Positions 25,218 through 33,264 are shown, counted from the first letter of the stretch. The stretch is DNA of 40,514 nucleotides from an uncultured Campylobacter sp. (GCA_900539255.1 UQBJ01000019.1:1-40514); one strand, 5' to 3'. Numbers and translations are program-made. Notes: generated by a model from the sequence alone, not told the origin.

Positions 25218-25268
25218 GTCATTGTGAGCAAACAAGCATTAGATAGCTTTGCGAGTGCGACAATCCAC
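25218..25268. repeat. Class 2 dispersed repeat
   Basis: GTCATTGTGAGC, a middle, then GCGAGTGCGACAATCCAC is the same class as the 6097-6138 copy in macB. Together with the class 1 copies it makes up most of the recognisable content of 24756-25480, where I see no gene. Confidence 0.65.
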
Positions 25269-25497
25269 AAATTTATCCGCACCTTGCAAGCCGTTTAGTC
25301 GTTTTACATTAACGCACTTTATTCAAAACAATAAATCGCCCATCACCGCAAACTTTGACAAGCAAATTCCGTTTTGTGATAACCACGCATTTTCAAAATG
25401 ATGATATAAAGGGCATTTGCAAGGGCAACAAAGCAAGCGTTTCGCAAAAATGCAACAAATTTGCCTAAAAAGCGCAAAAATCGTTAAAGTTTTATCC

Positions 25498-25503
25498 TAA
25501 AAT
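25498..25503 (+). promoter_or_regulatory. Predicted -10 box of the 25.5 kb RNA
   Basis: TAAAAT preceded by TTTATCC lies 7 nt before the predicted RNA 5' end, with no ORF downstream on this strand for 4 kb. Confidence 0.4.
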
Positions 25504-25509
25504 GACGAT

Positions 25510-25680
25510 ACTAGGGCAAAACGGCAGTGGAAAGTCCTTGTCAAAGTCCCTAAAATAGGGTTTTTAACGAGGGCTTTAACCCAAAGTCTTCGAGGAGTTC
25601 TCCATTCTGTCTAGAATGAACTTCTAGAATATCTCCTTTTTGATAATGCTAGTCCCTGCTTTGTTTGGGGCTAGTTTTTA
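25510..25680 (+). ncRNA. Probable structured non-coding RNA, possibly 6S RNA-like
   Basis: About 170 nt lie between a TAAAAT box and a strong terminator, without a plausible ORF. Complementarity runs inward from the ends: ACTAG with CTAGT, AAAC with GTTT, GCAG with CTGC, GGA with TCC, then TTGTCAAA with TTTGATAA. This leaves a large central loop and an apical hairpin (AGGAG/CTCCT, AGTTC/GAACT, ATTCT-GTCT-AGAAT, near 25592-25636). A long closing stem with a central bubble and an apical stem is the plan of 6S RNA. However, I cannot match it to a known 6S sequence. It could be another regulatory RNA. Confidence 0.55.
25649..25679 (+). terminator. Rho-independent terminator of the 25.5 kb RNA
   Basis: CTAGTCCC and GGGGCTAG pair over 8 bp (one G-U) around a 10-nt loop, followed at once by TTTTT. 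On the opposite strand no T-run follows, so transcription is plus-strand. Confidence 0.82.
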
Positions 25681-25968
25681 TCGCATTTAGCCTTGAAAAT
25701 GTCAACTTTTGCCACAAGCAACATTGCCTTGTAAATTCCTTGCAAATTTAAGCTAAAAAGGCGAATTTGGTGCAAAAATTTAAAAATTTCGCACTACATT
25801 TAGCAAGTGAATTTTTAGAATTTAAAACAGCCCAAAAAGGCACAAAAATCGGCACAAACGCCCATTTTCACTTTGACTAAATTTTAGCTAAATTTACACA
25901 TTTTTGCTCACTAAAATCAATTCGCGTTTTGAGCTTGTGGAGTTTTAAATTTTCTTGTCAAAAACAAG

Positions 25969-26313
25969 TTATTTTAAATTCTCATACTCTTTCCCAACAT
26001 AAATTTGCCCTTTATGCTCGATAACAGGGCGTTTGATGAGGGTTGGGCTTTGCAAGATGAGCGTTTTAAGCTCGCTTTGTCCGCTTTCGTTTTGGCTTAA
26101 ATTCAGCACTTTTTCTTTTGTGAGTTTGATTTTTTTCGCACTCAGCCCAGCCGTGTTGATAATCTCGTTAAAACTTTTTTGCGCTAGCCACGCATTCAAG
26201 GTGCTTTCATCAAGTTTTTTAATGTCGCAAAATTCATATTTTAAGCTTAAATTTTCGACAAATTCACAGCCTTTTTTCACGGCGTTGCAGTTTTTTATGC
26301 CATAAAGTTTCAT
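25969..26313 (-). CDS. ArsC/Spx-family thioredoxin-fold protein
   Basis: A 114-residue protein of the ArsC/Spx/YffB family. It has the N-terminal KNCNAVKKG motif (Cys9, without the second Cys of a CxxC) and the family C-terminal segment SPTLIKRPV (residues 89-97), which positions the anion or thiol site. True arsenate reductase needs further features I cannot confirm, so YffB-like reductase of unknown substrate is safer. It is the last gene of trmD-rplS-DAHP synthase-this gene; the same order is remembered from C. jejuni. The 280 nt after it hold only AT-rich sequence. Confidence 0.85.
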   Translation of the reverse strand: MKLYGIKNCNAVKKGCEFVENLSLKYEFCDIKKLDESTLNAWLAQKSFNEIINTAGLSAKKIKLTKEKVLNLSQNESGQSELKTLILQSPTLIKRPVIEHKGQIYVGKEYENLK

Positions 26314-26415
26314 TTTTTTCCTTTAATGTGTCAAGTTTTCGTCAAAGGCTAAATTTTGCTTAATTTTTAGCCTTTAAAAGCCTAAAATTCACGCTTTGTT
26401 AAAGGCGCAAAAGCC

Positions 26416-27753
26416 TTATTGTCTAGCCTTTTTCACAAAATCAGCGATTAAAAAGGCAAGTTCAAGTGCTTGGTCGGCATTTAAGCGCGGGTCGCACTGC
26501 GTTTCGTAGCGGTTTTGCAGGCTTTCTTGCGTAACGCTACCGCCCACACACTCGGTTACATCTTGCCCCGTCATCTCCAAATGCACGCCGCCCGCATAAA
26601 CGCCCTCCGCGTGCGCTATCTCAAAAAAGGCTCGCACTTCGTCCATTATCTTGCCGAATTCTCGCGTTTTGAAATTGCCCGCCTTAGTCGTGTTGCCGTG
26701 CATCGGGTCTATGCTGTAAATGAGATTTAGCCCTTCTTTTTTCAGCTCTTTAAAGATTTGCGGCAAGCAAGAGCCGATTTTATCAGCACCCATTCTTATG
26801 ATGATATTAAGTCGTCCTGCTTCGTTGTCGGGGTTTAGGACATTTGCAAGGGCTTTTATCTCGTCAGCCTTTGCGCTTGCGCCGATTTTCACGCCCAAAG
26901 GATTTTTCACGCCGCTTAAAAAGTGCGCGTGCGCCTCATCTAAGCCACGCGTGCGCTCGCCTACCCACAGCAAATGCGCCGAGCAGTCATAAATGTCTCC
27001 GCTCGTGCTATCTACGCGCGTAAGAGCCTGCTCGTAAGGCAGCAGCAAGGCTTCGTGTGAAGTGTAAATGCTCGTCTCGCGTAAATTTGGCACATTTTTT
27101 GAGCTGATACCGCACGCCTCCATAAAAGCCAAAGCCTGCGAAATCTGCTCGCTGAGCGCCTCATAGCGACTGCCAAGCTCAGCCTTTTTCAAAAAGCCTA
27201 AATTCCAATTATGCACTCCGTGCAAATCCGCTAAACCTCCACGCGCAAAGGCACGGAGCAAATTTAGTGTTGTCGCGCTTTGATAATACGCTTCTAACAT
27301 TCGTTTTGGTTGCGGAATTCTTGCCTGCTCGTTAAATTCAAAGCCGTTGATAATGTCGCCTCGGTAGCTAGGGAGTTTCACGCCATTTACTTCTTCGTAA
27401 TCGCTACTTCTAGGCTTTGCAAACTGCCCCGCCACGCGCGCAACCTTTACCACAGGGCAACCGCCCGCAAAGGTAAGCACTATCGCCATTTGAAGCATAA
27501 GTTTAAACATATCACGGATATTTACCGCACCAAAATTCTCAAAACTCTCAGCACAGTCGCCACCTTGCAACAAAAAAGCCTCTTTTTGTGCCACGAGTGC
27601 GAGCTTTGACTTTAAATTTCGCACCTCGCCCGCGAAAATAAGGGGCGGTAGCTTTTCAAGCTTTTGCAAGGTAGCGTTTAGCTCGTTTTCATCGGGGTAA
27701 ATGGGCTGCTGCTTGATGGGAAAATTTTTCCACGAATCCTTAGTCCAAGTCAT
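26416..27753 (-). CDS. Class II 3-deoxy-7-phosphoheptulonate (DAHP) synthase
   Basis: Condenses PEP and erythrose 4-phosphate in the first step of the shikimate pathway. Start at the ATG at 27753 (445 residues), with AAGG upstream; a TTG precedes it in frame. The plant/Helicobacter-type class II sequence is clear: FAGEVRNLK, LQGGDCAES (the metal-binding Cys region), RVAGQFAKPRS, LPSYRGD, WVGERTR, RMGADKIG, IYSIDPMHGNT and GVHLEMTGQDVTEC. It lies 30 bp after rplS. Sometimes labelled aroG or aroF in this group. Confidence 0.95.
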   Translation of the reverse strand: MTWTKDSWKNFPIKQQPIYPDENELNATLQKLEKLPPLIFAGEVRNLKSKLALVAQKEAFLLQGGDCAESFENFGAVNIRDMFKLMLQMAIVLTFAGGCPVVKVARVAGQFAKPRSSDYEEVNGVKLPSYRGDIINGFEFNEQARIPQPKRMLEAYYQSATTLNLLRAFARGGLADLHGVHNWNLGFLKKAELGSRYEALSEQISQALAFMEACGISSKNVPNLRETSIYTSHEALLLPYEQALTRVDSTSGDIYDCSAHLLWVGERTRGLDEAHAHFLSGVKNPLGVKIGASAKADEIKALANVLNPDNEAGRLNIIIRMGADKIGSCLPQIFKELKKEGLNLIYSIDPMHGNTTKAGNFKTREFGKIMDEVRAFFEIAHAEGVYAGGVHLEMTGQDVTECVGGSVTQESLQNRYETQCDPRLNADQALELAFLIADFVKKARQ

Positions 27754-27786
27754 CAAAACGCCTTATAAATGGCACTCAAATGCCAT

Positions 27787-28143
27787 TTAGTTTTTTAGCT
27801 CTTTGATACGAGCGGCTTTTCCGCGCCTGTTGCGTAGGTAGTAAAGCCTTGCACGGCGCACGCGCCCCCTGCGAAGCACGGCAATTTCCTCCAAGCTCTC
27901 GCTGTAAATGGGGAAAATGCGCTCCACGCCGACATTGTTCGCGCCGATTTTGCGGACGATAAAGGTTTCGCCAACGCCCGTGCCACGCCTTGCTATGCAA
28001 ATGCCCTCAAAATGCTGAATGCGGCTTTTATCTCCCTCGCGTATGCGAATGGCAAGGCGCAAAGTATCGCCAGCGCGAAACTGCGGCACTTTTTTGTCTG
28101 CAATTTGCTTGTTTTCAAACTGCTCGATGAATTTGTTTCTCAT
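27787..28143 (-). CDS. rplS: 50S ribosomal protein L19
   Basis: A 118-residue L19 protein at the 30S-50S interface. Typical segments: FRAGDTLRLAIRIREGDKSRIQHFEGICIARRG, TFIVRKIGANNVGVERIFPIYS and the basic C-terminal RRGRVRRARLYYLRNRRGKAARIKE. Its ATG overlaps the trmD stop by 4 nt. The trmD-rplS pairing is near universal in bacteria. Confidence 0.98.
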   Translation of the reverse strand: MRNKFIEQFENKQIADKKVPQFRAGDTLRLAIRIREGDKSRIQHFEGICIARRGTGVGETFIVRKIGANNVGVERIFPIYSESLEEIAVLRRGRVRRARLYYLRNRRGKAARIKELKN

Positions 28144-28850
28144 TGCTTGTCCTTTAAATAGGCTTTTAAAGCCAAAGTTGGACGAAAAAATTTCGTCTTA
28201 CACACAGAAAATTTGTGTTTTAAATCGCTAATTATAGCGTGATTTCCGTTTAAAAAAGCTGAAACGGCACTAAATTTTTGCATTTTTTTTTCAAATTCAA
28301 AAGGCTTGCTAAAAGCAGGGGCTTCTAAAAGCGTATTTTCAAAGCTCTCATCATTTAAACTTGCTGAGTTTCCCAGCACACCTTTAATGTTGCGCGAGAT
28401 AGCATCGCAAAGCATTAGCGCAGGTAGTTCTCCGCCTGTCAGCACAAAGTCTCCAACGCAAAAAATTTCATCAGCAAAAATTTCAATCACTCTTTCATCA
28501 ATGCCCTCGTAACGCCCACACACAAAGCACAAATGGCTTTCTTTGGCTAAGCGTTTGGCGTCTTTTTGGACAAAGGGCTTTGCCACAGGGCTTAAAAAGA
28601 TGAATTTTACGGCATTATCAAGCTCTTTTATGTGTAAAAGCGTGTCAAAAAGGGGTTGAGCAAGCATTAAAAGCCCTGCACCGCCGCTTATTTGGTAGTC
28701 ATCTACCTTTTTGTGTTTGTCGGTGCTGAATTCTCGCGGGTCGATAAAATCAACCTCAAACAAGCCTTTTTCCTTTGCCCGCGCAAGTATGGAGTCCGCA
28801 AAATAAGGTGAAATAAGCTTTGGAAAGATACTGACAAAGGTGAATTTCAT
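28140..28850 (-). CDS. trmD: tRNA (guanine-N1)-methyltransferase TrmD
   Basis: Methylates G37 of tRNAs with G at position 36, preventing frameshifts. The 236-residue SPOUT enzyme forms a trefoil knot; visible motifs are FLSPVAKPF, CGRYEGIDERV and VGDFVLTGGELPALMLCDAISR. The C-terminus is somewhat diverged but complete. First gene of the operon with rplS, DAHP synthase and the ArsC-like gene. Confidence 0.97.
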   Translation of the reverse strand: MKFTFVSIFPKLISPYFADSILARAKEKGLFEVDFIDPREFSTDKHKKVDDYQISGGAGLLMLAQPLFDTLLHIKELDNAVKFIFLSPVAKPFVQKDAKRLAKESHLCFVCGRYEGIDERVIEIFADEIFCVGDFVLTGGELPALMLCDAISRNIKGVLGNSASLNDESFENTLLEAPAFSKPFEFEKKMQKFSAVSAFLNGNHAIISDLKHKFSVCKTKFFRPTLALKAYLKDKQ

Positions 28851-29094
28851 TTTTAACTCTTTGTATAGGCTTAAATTGTGAGTAAATTTTGCAAAAATTT
28901 TGTTTTATTTAAGCAGTAAAACAAATTTCGCCCTAAATTTCTCACATTGCAAAAAGTAAAGTATAGCAAAATTTGCCAACTTTTTGCATTTAAATCAAAA
29001 TTTTGCAAACTTAAATTCATCTTAACTTGTTCGCAATGATGATTTAGCCAAAGGCTTATAAATCAACATTTAAAATAAAGCCGATGAGTAAATC

Positions 29095-29604
29095 TTACTC
29101 CAAAACCTCGCAAAAAAGTGCTGTTTCGCCTACTATGCTTAAATCCACGCCCTTGTGAATTTTGAATTTATAGCCTAAATTCCAACTTTCTATCAAGGGC
29201 TTTATGCCAAAATAATCGCTTGCTTGATGATAAATGCTTAAAAGCATAGCAGGCTTTTGCGTGCATATAGTTTCTTTTGCGCCTTTTAAGAATTCCATTT
29301 CAAAGCCCTCTATATCGACTTTTATAAAGCCTACTTCGATTTTATTTTCTCGCACGAATTCATCAAGTGTCGTTATCTGTGTGGTTTCAGCTAGCGTGCT
29401 TTCATCGCTAAAAATAGCGCTTGAACCGCCGATGTTATCAACTCTATAATGAATTTCTAGCTTGCCAGCTTTCGCGCCAAGTCCCTTATTTACGGGCTTT
29501 ATGCGCTTTGAGTTGTTGAGTTTTAAAGTTTGCTCTAAAAGGGCGAAATTTTCCTTTGTCGGCTCAAAGGCATAAATGTTTTTATCACAAAATTCACACT
29601 CACT
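29095..29604 (-). pseudogene. 5'-truncated FkbM-family methyltransferase relic
   Basis: The minus-strand frame is open from 29604 to the stop at 29095 and encodes about 169 residues of an FkbM methyltransferase. It includes NIYAFEPTKENFALLEQ, then TTLDEF, FIKVDIEGFEMEFLKGAKE and a typical C-terminus. The first half of the SAM fold, including motif I, is missing. A TGA lies at 29605-29607 and no ATG or good ribosome site exists in the remaining 5' part. Only an 86-codon piece from a GTG at 29355 could be translated. Likely a glycan O-methyltransferase remnant cut at about 29605. Confidence 0.75.
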
Positions 29605-29654
29605 TCACATTTTTACTGTAATATTTCACATTGATTTTAAAACAAGGTTAAAAA

Positions 29655-30212
29655 ATGTTTATCATTCAATATTTTACAAGTCCAAAGCAAACAGGAGCTT
29701 TGTGTGCTAGCTCATCTAAACTAGCAGCGGCAATGACAGAAAATATAGATTTTCAAAAAGCTCGCAATATCGCTGAAATAGGTGCTGGAACGGGTGCATT
29801 TACAAGACACATCTTATCAAAAAAAGATGAGGATGCAAATTTTTTCGCTGTGGAAATTAACAAAAAAATGGCAAATAAACTCTCACATAAATTTGAAAAT
29901 TTAGATATAGAAATAAACTCAGCCTTAAATTTGAGAAAAATTTTATCTAAAAGAAAAATCAACAAGCTTGATATTGTCATCTCTTCGATTCCTTGGGCTT
30001 TATTGAAAGAAAAAGAACAAGAACAGCTTTTATATAGCATTTATGAGTGTTTAGATGAGGGAGGATATTTTACCACTTTTGCCTACATTTTACCAACACG
30101 AGCAAGGGCTAGATTTAGAAAAAAGCTTTTTGCTTTATTTGGCGAAGTAAAAACTTCTAAAATAGTGTGGCAAAATATCCCGCCTGCCTTTGTGTATTAC
30201 TGCAAAAAGTGA
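29655..30212 (+). CDS. PmtA-like SAM-dependent methyltransferase
   Basis: A 185-residue class I methyltransferase with motif I IAEIGAGTGAFT (about residues 39-50), acidic loop FFAVEIN and post-motif VISSIPWALL. The last takes the place of the N/D-PPY of KsgA-like enzymes. This combination is typical of bacterial phospholipid N-methyltransferases (PmtA, COG3963). The alternative is a relative of rRNA dimethylase. The gene is visibly more AT-rich than its neighbours, stands alone beside the FkbM relic and converges on efp with 4 bp between the stops. This hints at acquisition. AAGG precedes the ATG. Confidence 0.75.
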   Translation: MFIIQYFTSPKQTGALCASSSKLAAAMTENIDFQKARNIAEIGAGTGAFTRHILSKKDEDANFFAVEINKKMANKLSHKFENLDIEINSALNLRKILSKRKINKLDIVISSIPWALLKEKEQEQLLYSIYECLDEGGYFTTFAYILPTRARARFRKKLFALFGEVKTSKIVWQNIPPAFVYYCKK

Positions 30213-30216
30213 GATA

Positions 30217-30786
30217 TTATTTATTTGCCTTTTCTATATACTCGCCGCGCACAGTATCCACGCGAATCACCTCGCCCTCTAAAATGTGAAAAGGGATTTG
30301 CACCACCGCGCCCGTTTCAAGCGTGGCTGGCTTTTTGTTTGAGCCTTGCGTGTCGCCCTTGAAATTTGGTGCTGTTTCTACTATTTTAAGCTCCACGACT
30401 TGCGGCACTTCCACGCCGATAGCCTTGCCGTTGTGAAACATCACATCAACCATCATTCCATCAAGCATCCATTTTTTGGCATCTCCAACATCATCATCGC
30501 TGATGGCTACTTGCTCGTAAGTTGCCGTGTCCATAAACTGGCAGTTCTCGCCGTCATCGTAAAGGTATTGCATTTGCTTGTCCTCTAAATTCGGTGCTTC
30601 GCACTTGTCCCCAGCGTGAATCGTCTTTTCAAGCACCTTGCCGTCCAAAAACGACTTGATTTTGATACGCACAAAGGCTGGACCCTTGCCCGGTTTTACG
30701 TGCTGATACTCCACAATCTTAAACGGCACGCCGTCAAGCTCGATTTTAAGCCCCTTTTTCAAATCTCCCATAGCATAAGTCGCCAT
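30217..30786 (-). CDS. efp: Elongation factor P
   Basis: Relieves ribosome stalling at polyproline stretches. I start at the ATG at 30786 (189 residues), which has AAGGA 6 nt upstream and gives the normal N-terminus MATYAMGDLKKGLKIELDG. Lys34 in HVKPGKGPAF is the usually modified residue of domain I. Domains II and III are complete, ending with GEVIRVDTVRGEYIEKANK. A TAGAAT box at 30828-30833 on the minus strand is the likely promoter, divergent from rnpB. Confidence 0.96.
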   Translation of the reverse strand: MATYAMGDLKKGLKIELDGVPFKIVEYQHVKPGKGPAFVRIKIKSFLDGKVLEKTIHAGDKCEAPNLEDKQMQYLYDDGENCQFMDTATYEQVAISDDDVGDAKKWMLDGMMVDVMFHNGKAIGVEVPQVVELKIVETAPNFKGDTQGSNKKPATLETGAVVQIPFHILEGEVIRVDTVRGEYIEKANK

Positions 30787-30888
30787 TTTTCGTCCTTTTC
30801 GCAAAAATTTTGTAAATTTCAGCGCAAATTCTAGCAAAAAATGTTTTAAAATTTAATGAAAATGTGAAAATTTGTAAAAATTTTTGTG

Positions 30889-30894
30889 TATAAT
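30889..30894 (+). promoter_or_regulatory. rnpB -10 box
   Basis: A perfect TATAAT is placed 6-8 nt before the 5' end of the RNase P RNA. The upstream 40 nt are runs of A and T, as usual for Campylobacter promoters. Confidence 0.75.
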
Positions 30895-30902
30895 TGCCCC
30901 AA

Positions 30903-31223
30903 AGCATAGCAAATGCTCGCTTCTTAAACGAAGAGGAAAGTCCGAGCTGCAAAAGACAGGGATTTCATCTAACAGATGACTAGGGCGACCTAAGGGAAAG
31001 TGCAACAGAAAGCAAACTGCCGTGAGTGCGAGCTTGCGGCAAAGGTGAAACGGCGGGGTAAAAGCCCACCAGCGATTTTGGCAACAAATTCGGCTCTGCA
31101 AACCCAATCCGCAGCAAGAAGGGGTGGTTGGTGTCTTTGTTTTAACCCTTCGCTTGATTTTGTTTGCGAAAACAAAGCTAGATAAATGAGCATTCACGAC
31201 AGAACTCGGCTTATCGCTATGCT
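30903..31223 (+). ncRNA. rnpB: RNase P RNA (type A)
   Basis: Catalytic RNA that trims tRNA 5' leaders. The ends pair as AGCATAGC (30903-30910) with GCTATGCT (31216-31223). The universal P4 5' half GAGGAAAGTCCGAGCT lies at 30931-30947 and its 3' partner, in ACAGAACTCGGCTTAT, is at 31199-31214. The ACAGAAA and GTGAAACGGCGGGGTAAAAGCCC core elements are also visible. Length about 321 nt. A run of T follows at once and acts as terminator. The 104-114-residue ORFs crossing it are artefacts. Confidence 0.95.
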
Positions 31224-31229
31224 TTTTTT
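31223..31229 (+). terminator. rnpB terminator T-run
   Basis: Seven T directly follow the closing P1 helix of RNase P RNA, so the helix itself serves as the terminator hairpin. Confidence 0.6.
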
Positions 31230-31354
31230 GGCTTTTGTAAAGTTTTTAAGGTATTTTTAAGGATTGAAATAACTTTTTTGTAAGTGAAATTTCATAAATT
31301 TGCGCTTGTAAAAAAGTATTTTGCGATAAAATTCAGTAAATTTTAAGGTAAAAA

Positions 31355-32281
31355 ATGAAAAAAATTTTTTTGAGTATAATGACGATTTTAAGTTTAAATT
31401 TAGCTCAAAATTTGTCAAATTTAAGCACAAATTCGTCCGAAAATTCAACAAATTCAAAAACAAACCCCAAAAATCAAGTCTTTGCCCTGATGAAATACGA
31501 TAAAAATTTGCTTGAAAATGGCTCGCTTGATGGCTATGTGATGAGCGAAAAACTTGACGGCGTGCGGGCTTTGTGGGACGGGGCTGCGCTAAAATCACGC
31601 TCTGACAAGCCAATCGCCGCTCCAAAGTGTTTCACGCAAAATTTGCCACCCTTTGCGCTAGATGGCGAGCTTTTCATCGCTCGTGGCAGGTTTGAGGAGC
31701 TTTTAAGCGTGATAAATAGCGCAAATGCTGATTGTGAGGCGTGGCAAAGCGTGAGTTATCAAGTCTTTGACGCGCCAAACGCCACAGGCACGCTTATGCA
31801 AAGGCTTGAAACGCCCAAAAGCTACCTAAACGCTCGCAAAAAGGCGCGAAAAGACACTTACCCGCTCATCATCATAGAGCAAAAGCCCATTTATAGCCAA
31901 AAAGAGCTTGACAAAGCCTTGCAAGAGGTTATCAAATCAGGCGGAGAGGGCTTAGTAGTGCGTAAAAATGCCGCACCTTACGAGCCTTTTCGCACTCGCA
32001 ATGCGATGAAACTCAAAGCCTACGATGATAGCGAGTGCAAAGTAATCGCTCACCACGAAGGCAAGGGCAAATTCGCTCACAAACTCGGCTCTATTACCTG
32101 CGAACAGGTTTTTGCAGACTACCCGCAAACAAGGCGTTTCAAAATCGGCAGCGGTTTCACGGACAAAGAGCGCGACAACCCACCGCCCATAAATTCAATC
32201 ATCACTTACAAATTTAACGGCTACACCAAAAAGGGCTTGCCGAAATTTCCAGTCTTTTTGCGCCTTTACCGCGAGCAATGA
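31355..32281 (+). CDS. ATP-dependent DNA ligase with N-terminal signal peptide
   Basis: A 308-residue minimal ATP-dependent ligase (nucleotidyltransferase domain plus OB fold). The nucleophilic lysine is in motif I EKLDGVRALW (near residue 66), followed by DGELF (motif III), GGEGLVVR (motif IV) and MKLKAYD (motif V). The first 18 residues form a typical secretion signal, followed by an Asn/Ser-rich spacer (residues 19-40). The mature enzyme is therefore probably periplasmic, as for the Lig E type of ligase, which is linked to DNA uptake. TAAGG precedes the ATG. It converges on the small membrane gene, overlapping by 16 nt. Confidence 0.88.
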   Translation: MKKIFLSIMTILSLNLAQNLSNLSTNSSENSTNSKTNPKNQVFALMKYDKNLLENGSLDGYVMSEKLDGVRALWDGAALKSRSDKPIAAPKCFTQNLPPFALDGELFIARGRFEELLSVINSANADCEAWQSVSYQVFDAPNATGTLMQRLETPKSYLNARKKARKDTYPLIIIEQKPIYSQKELDKALQEVIKSGGEGLVVRKNAAPYEPFRTRNAMKLKAYDDSECKVIAHHEGKGKFAHKLGSITCEQVFADYPQTRRFKIGSGFTDKERDNPPPINSIITYKFNGYTKKGLPKFPVFLRLYREQ

Positions 32282-32499
32282 TTGCTTGAAAGTGCTAGTT
32301 TTGTTCGTTTTTTGAGCCTACGCCCCAAAAAAAACACCGCTACCCAAAACGCCAGCCACGCCACGCCCCAAAATGCGCCAAGATAGTAAAACACCGCCAA
32401 AGTCGCTAATCCAAAGCTCAGCACAGCAAAACCCACAGCATAAATCGCCGCCACGACAATCGCCCCTGCGATAAAAAGTATCGCGCCTATGATGGCCAT
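32266..32499 (-). CDS. Small membrane protein, unknown
   Basis: I start at the ATG at 32499 (77 residues) because AAGGGAG lies 5 nt upstream. Two or three hydrophobic helices (residues 3-25, 28-45 and 45-60) are followed by a basic tail, RRLKKRTK. No family is recognised. It overlaps the ligase gene tail to tail. The last few codons lie inside the ligase stop region. Confidence 0.65.
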   Translation of the reverse strand: MAIIGAILFIAGAIVVAAIYAVGFAVLSFGLATLAVFYYLGAFWGVAWLAFWVAVFFLGRRLKKRTKLALSSNHCSR

Positions 32500-32676
32500 T
32501 TTCGCTCCCTTCAATCACGCTTTTTAAACGCAAATTTTCGTTCAAACAAATTTATTGTAACACAGCACTGCGACATATAATGTCGTTTTTACAACTCTAA
32601 CAAAAAATTTTTGAAAAAATTCGCAAATTTTTTAAATTTTTTGCAAAAATACTGAATTTTATATGAAAACTTGTGA

Positions 32677-32690
32677 TTTTTTTTTTTTTT
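32677..32690. repeat. T14 homopolymer tract
   Basis: Fourteen T lie in an AT-rich spacer after the ligase and small-membrane-protein pair. There is no gene on either side close enough to assign an effect. Confidence 0.8.
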
Positions 32691-32731
32691 AATTTTTTAC
32701 AAATTTCGTTTCAATACTTCTATAAAATTTT

Positions 32732-32891
32732 GTCATTTTGAGATTTTGACAGAAAGCGAAAAATTCACCTACAAAGACGGCGGATTTTATCATTTTGAGC
32801 GGAGTGCGTTAGCGCAAAGCGAAAAATCCACACTTTAACTATGCAAATCCACACTTTGAATTTTTGGATACTTCGCTACGCTCAGTATGGC
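32732..32891. repeat. Class 1 dispersed repeats
   Basis: Copies at 32732-32768 and 32790-32832 (TCATTTTGAGC..GCGAAAAATCCAC) are followed by an inverted arm at 32865-32891 (TGGATACTTCGCTACGCTCAGTATGGC). The second and third form one complete inverted unit. Confidence 0.75.
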
Positions 32892-32939
32892 AAAAAATAA
32901 GCCATTATGATAGGGGAAAATAATCAAGTATAACAAGAC

Positions 32940-33110
32940 AAGTCGGTATGACAAAAAGAGTGTTCAGTATGACAAAATTTAAGATGTTTTCTTTTATTCA
33001 AAGTCAGTATGTCAGCAAATAAAGCTAGTATGATAAAAATTTAAACATTTTCGCTGTTTATAAATACTTTACGCACATAAAAGTATGGCAAATTTATCGG
33101 TATGACAAAG
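32940..33110. repeat. Array of repeat half-sites CAGTATGACAAA
   Basis: Six short related sites (near 32944, 32964, 33005, 33026, 33081 and 33099) share YRGTATGRCAAA. They are the inverse of the half-sites before the 18230 repeat. The rest of 32515-33209 is AT-rich and shows no gene. Confidence 0.55.
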
Positions 33111-33209
33111 AAGGCATTTTTAAAAAAAAGAGTCTTAAATTTATAAAAGAACCTTAAATTTATAAATTTATAAAAATTTTTTATATTTTTTTGCATCATT
33201 TACTTTTCG

Positions 33210-33233
33210 TTTTTTTTTTTTTTTTGCTATATT
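33210..33233 (+). promoter_or_regulatory. Promoter with T16 tract abutting the -10 box
   Basis: Sixteen T (33210-33225) end 2 nt before TATATT (33228-33233). The predicted start is near 33240, 25 nt before the ATG at 33265. Change in T number would alter the upstream promoter geometry. Confidence 0.6.
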
Positions 33234-33264
33234 TGCTTTGAAATTTTTTTTACAAGGAGCAAAA

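Noticed and set aside
25510..25680. tmRNA, SRP RNA or RNase P copy
   Set aside because: No tRNA-like ends, no GGAAGCAGCC-type SRP loop and no P4 core of RNase P; only the general 6S-like layout fits.
25951..25968. Terminator after the ArsC-like gene
   Set aside because: Only a 5-bp CTTGT/ACAAG stem and no T-run on the minus strand.
30853..31197. 114-residue and 67-residue minus-strand ORFs
   Set aside because: They overlap the RNase P RNA, whose conserved core and end pairing explain the sequence.
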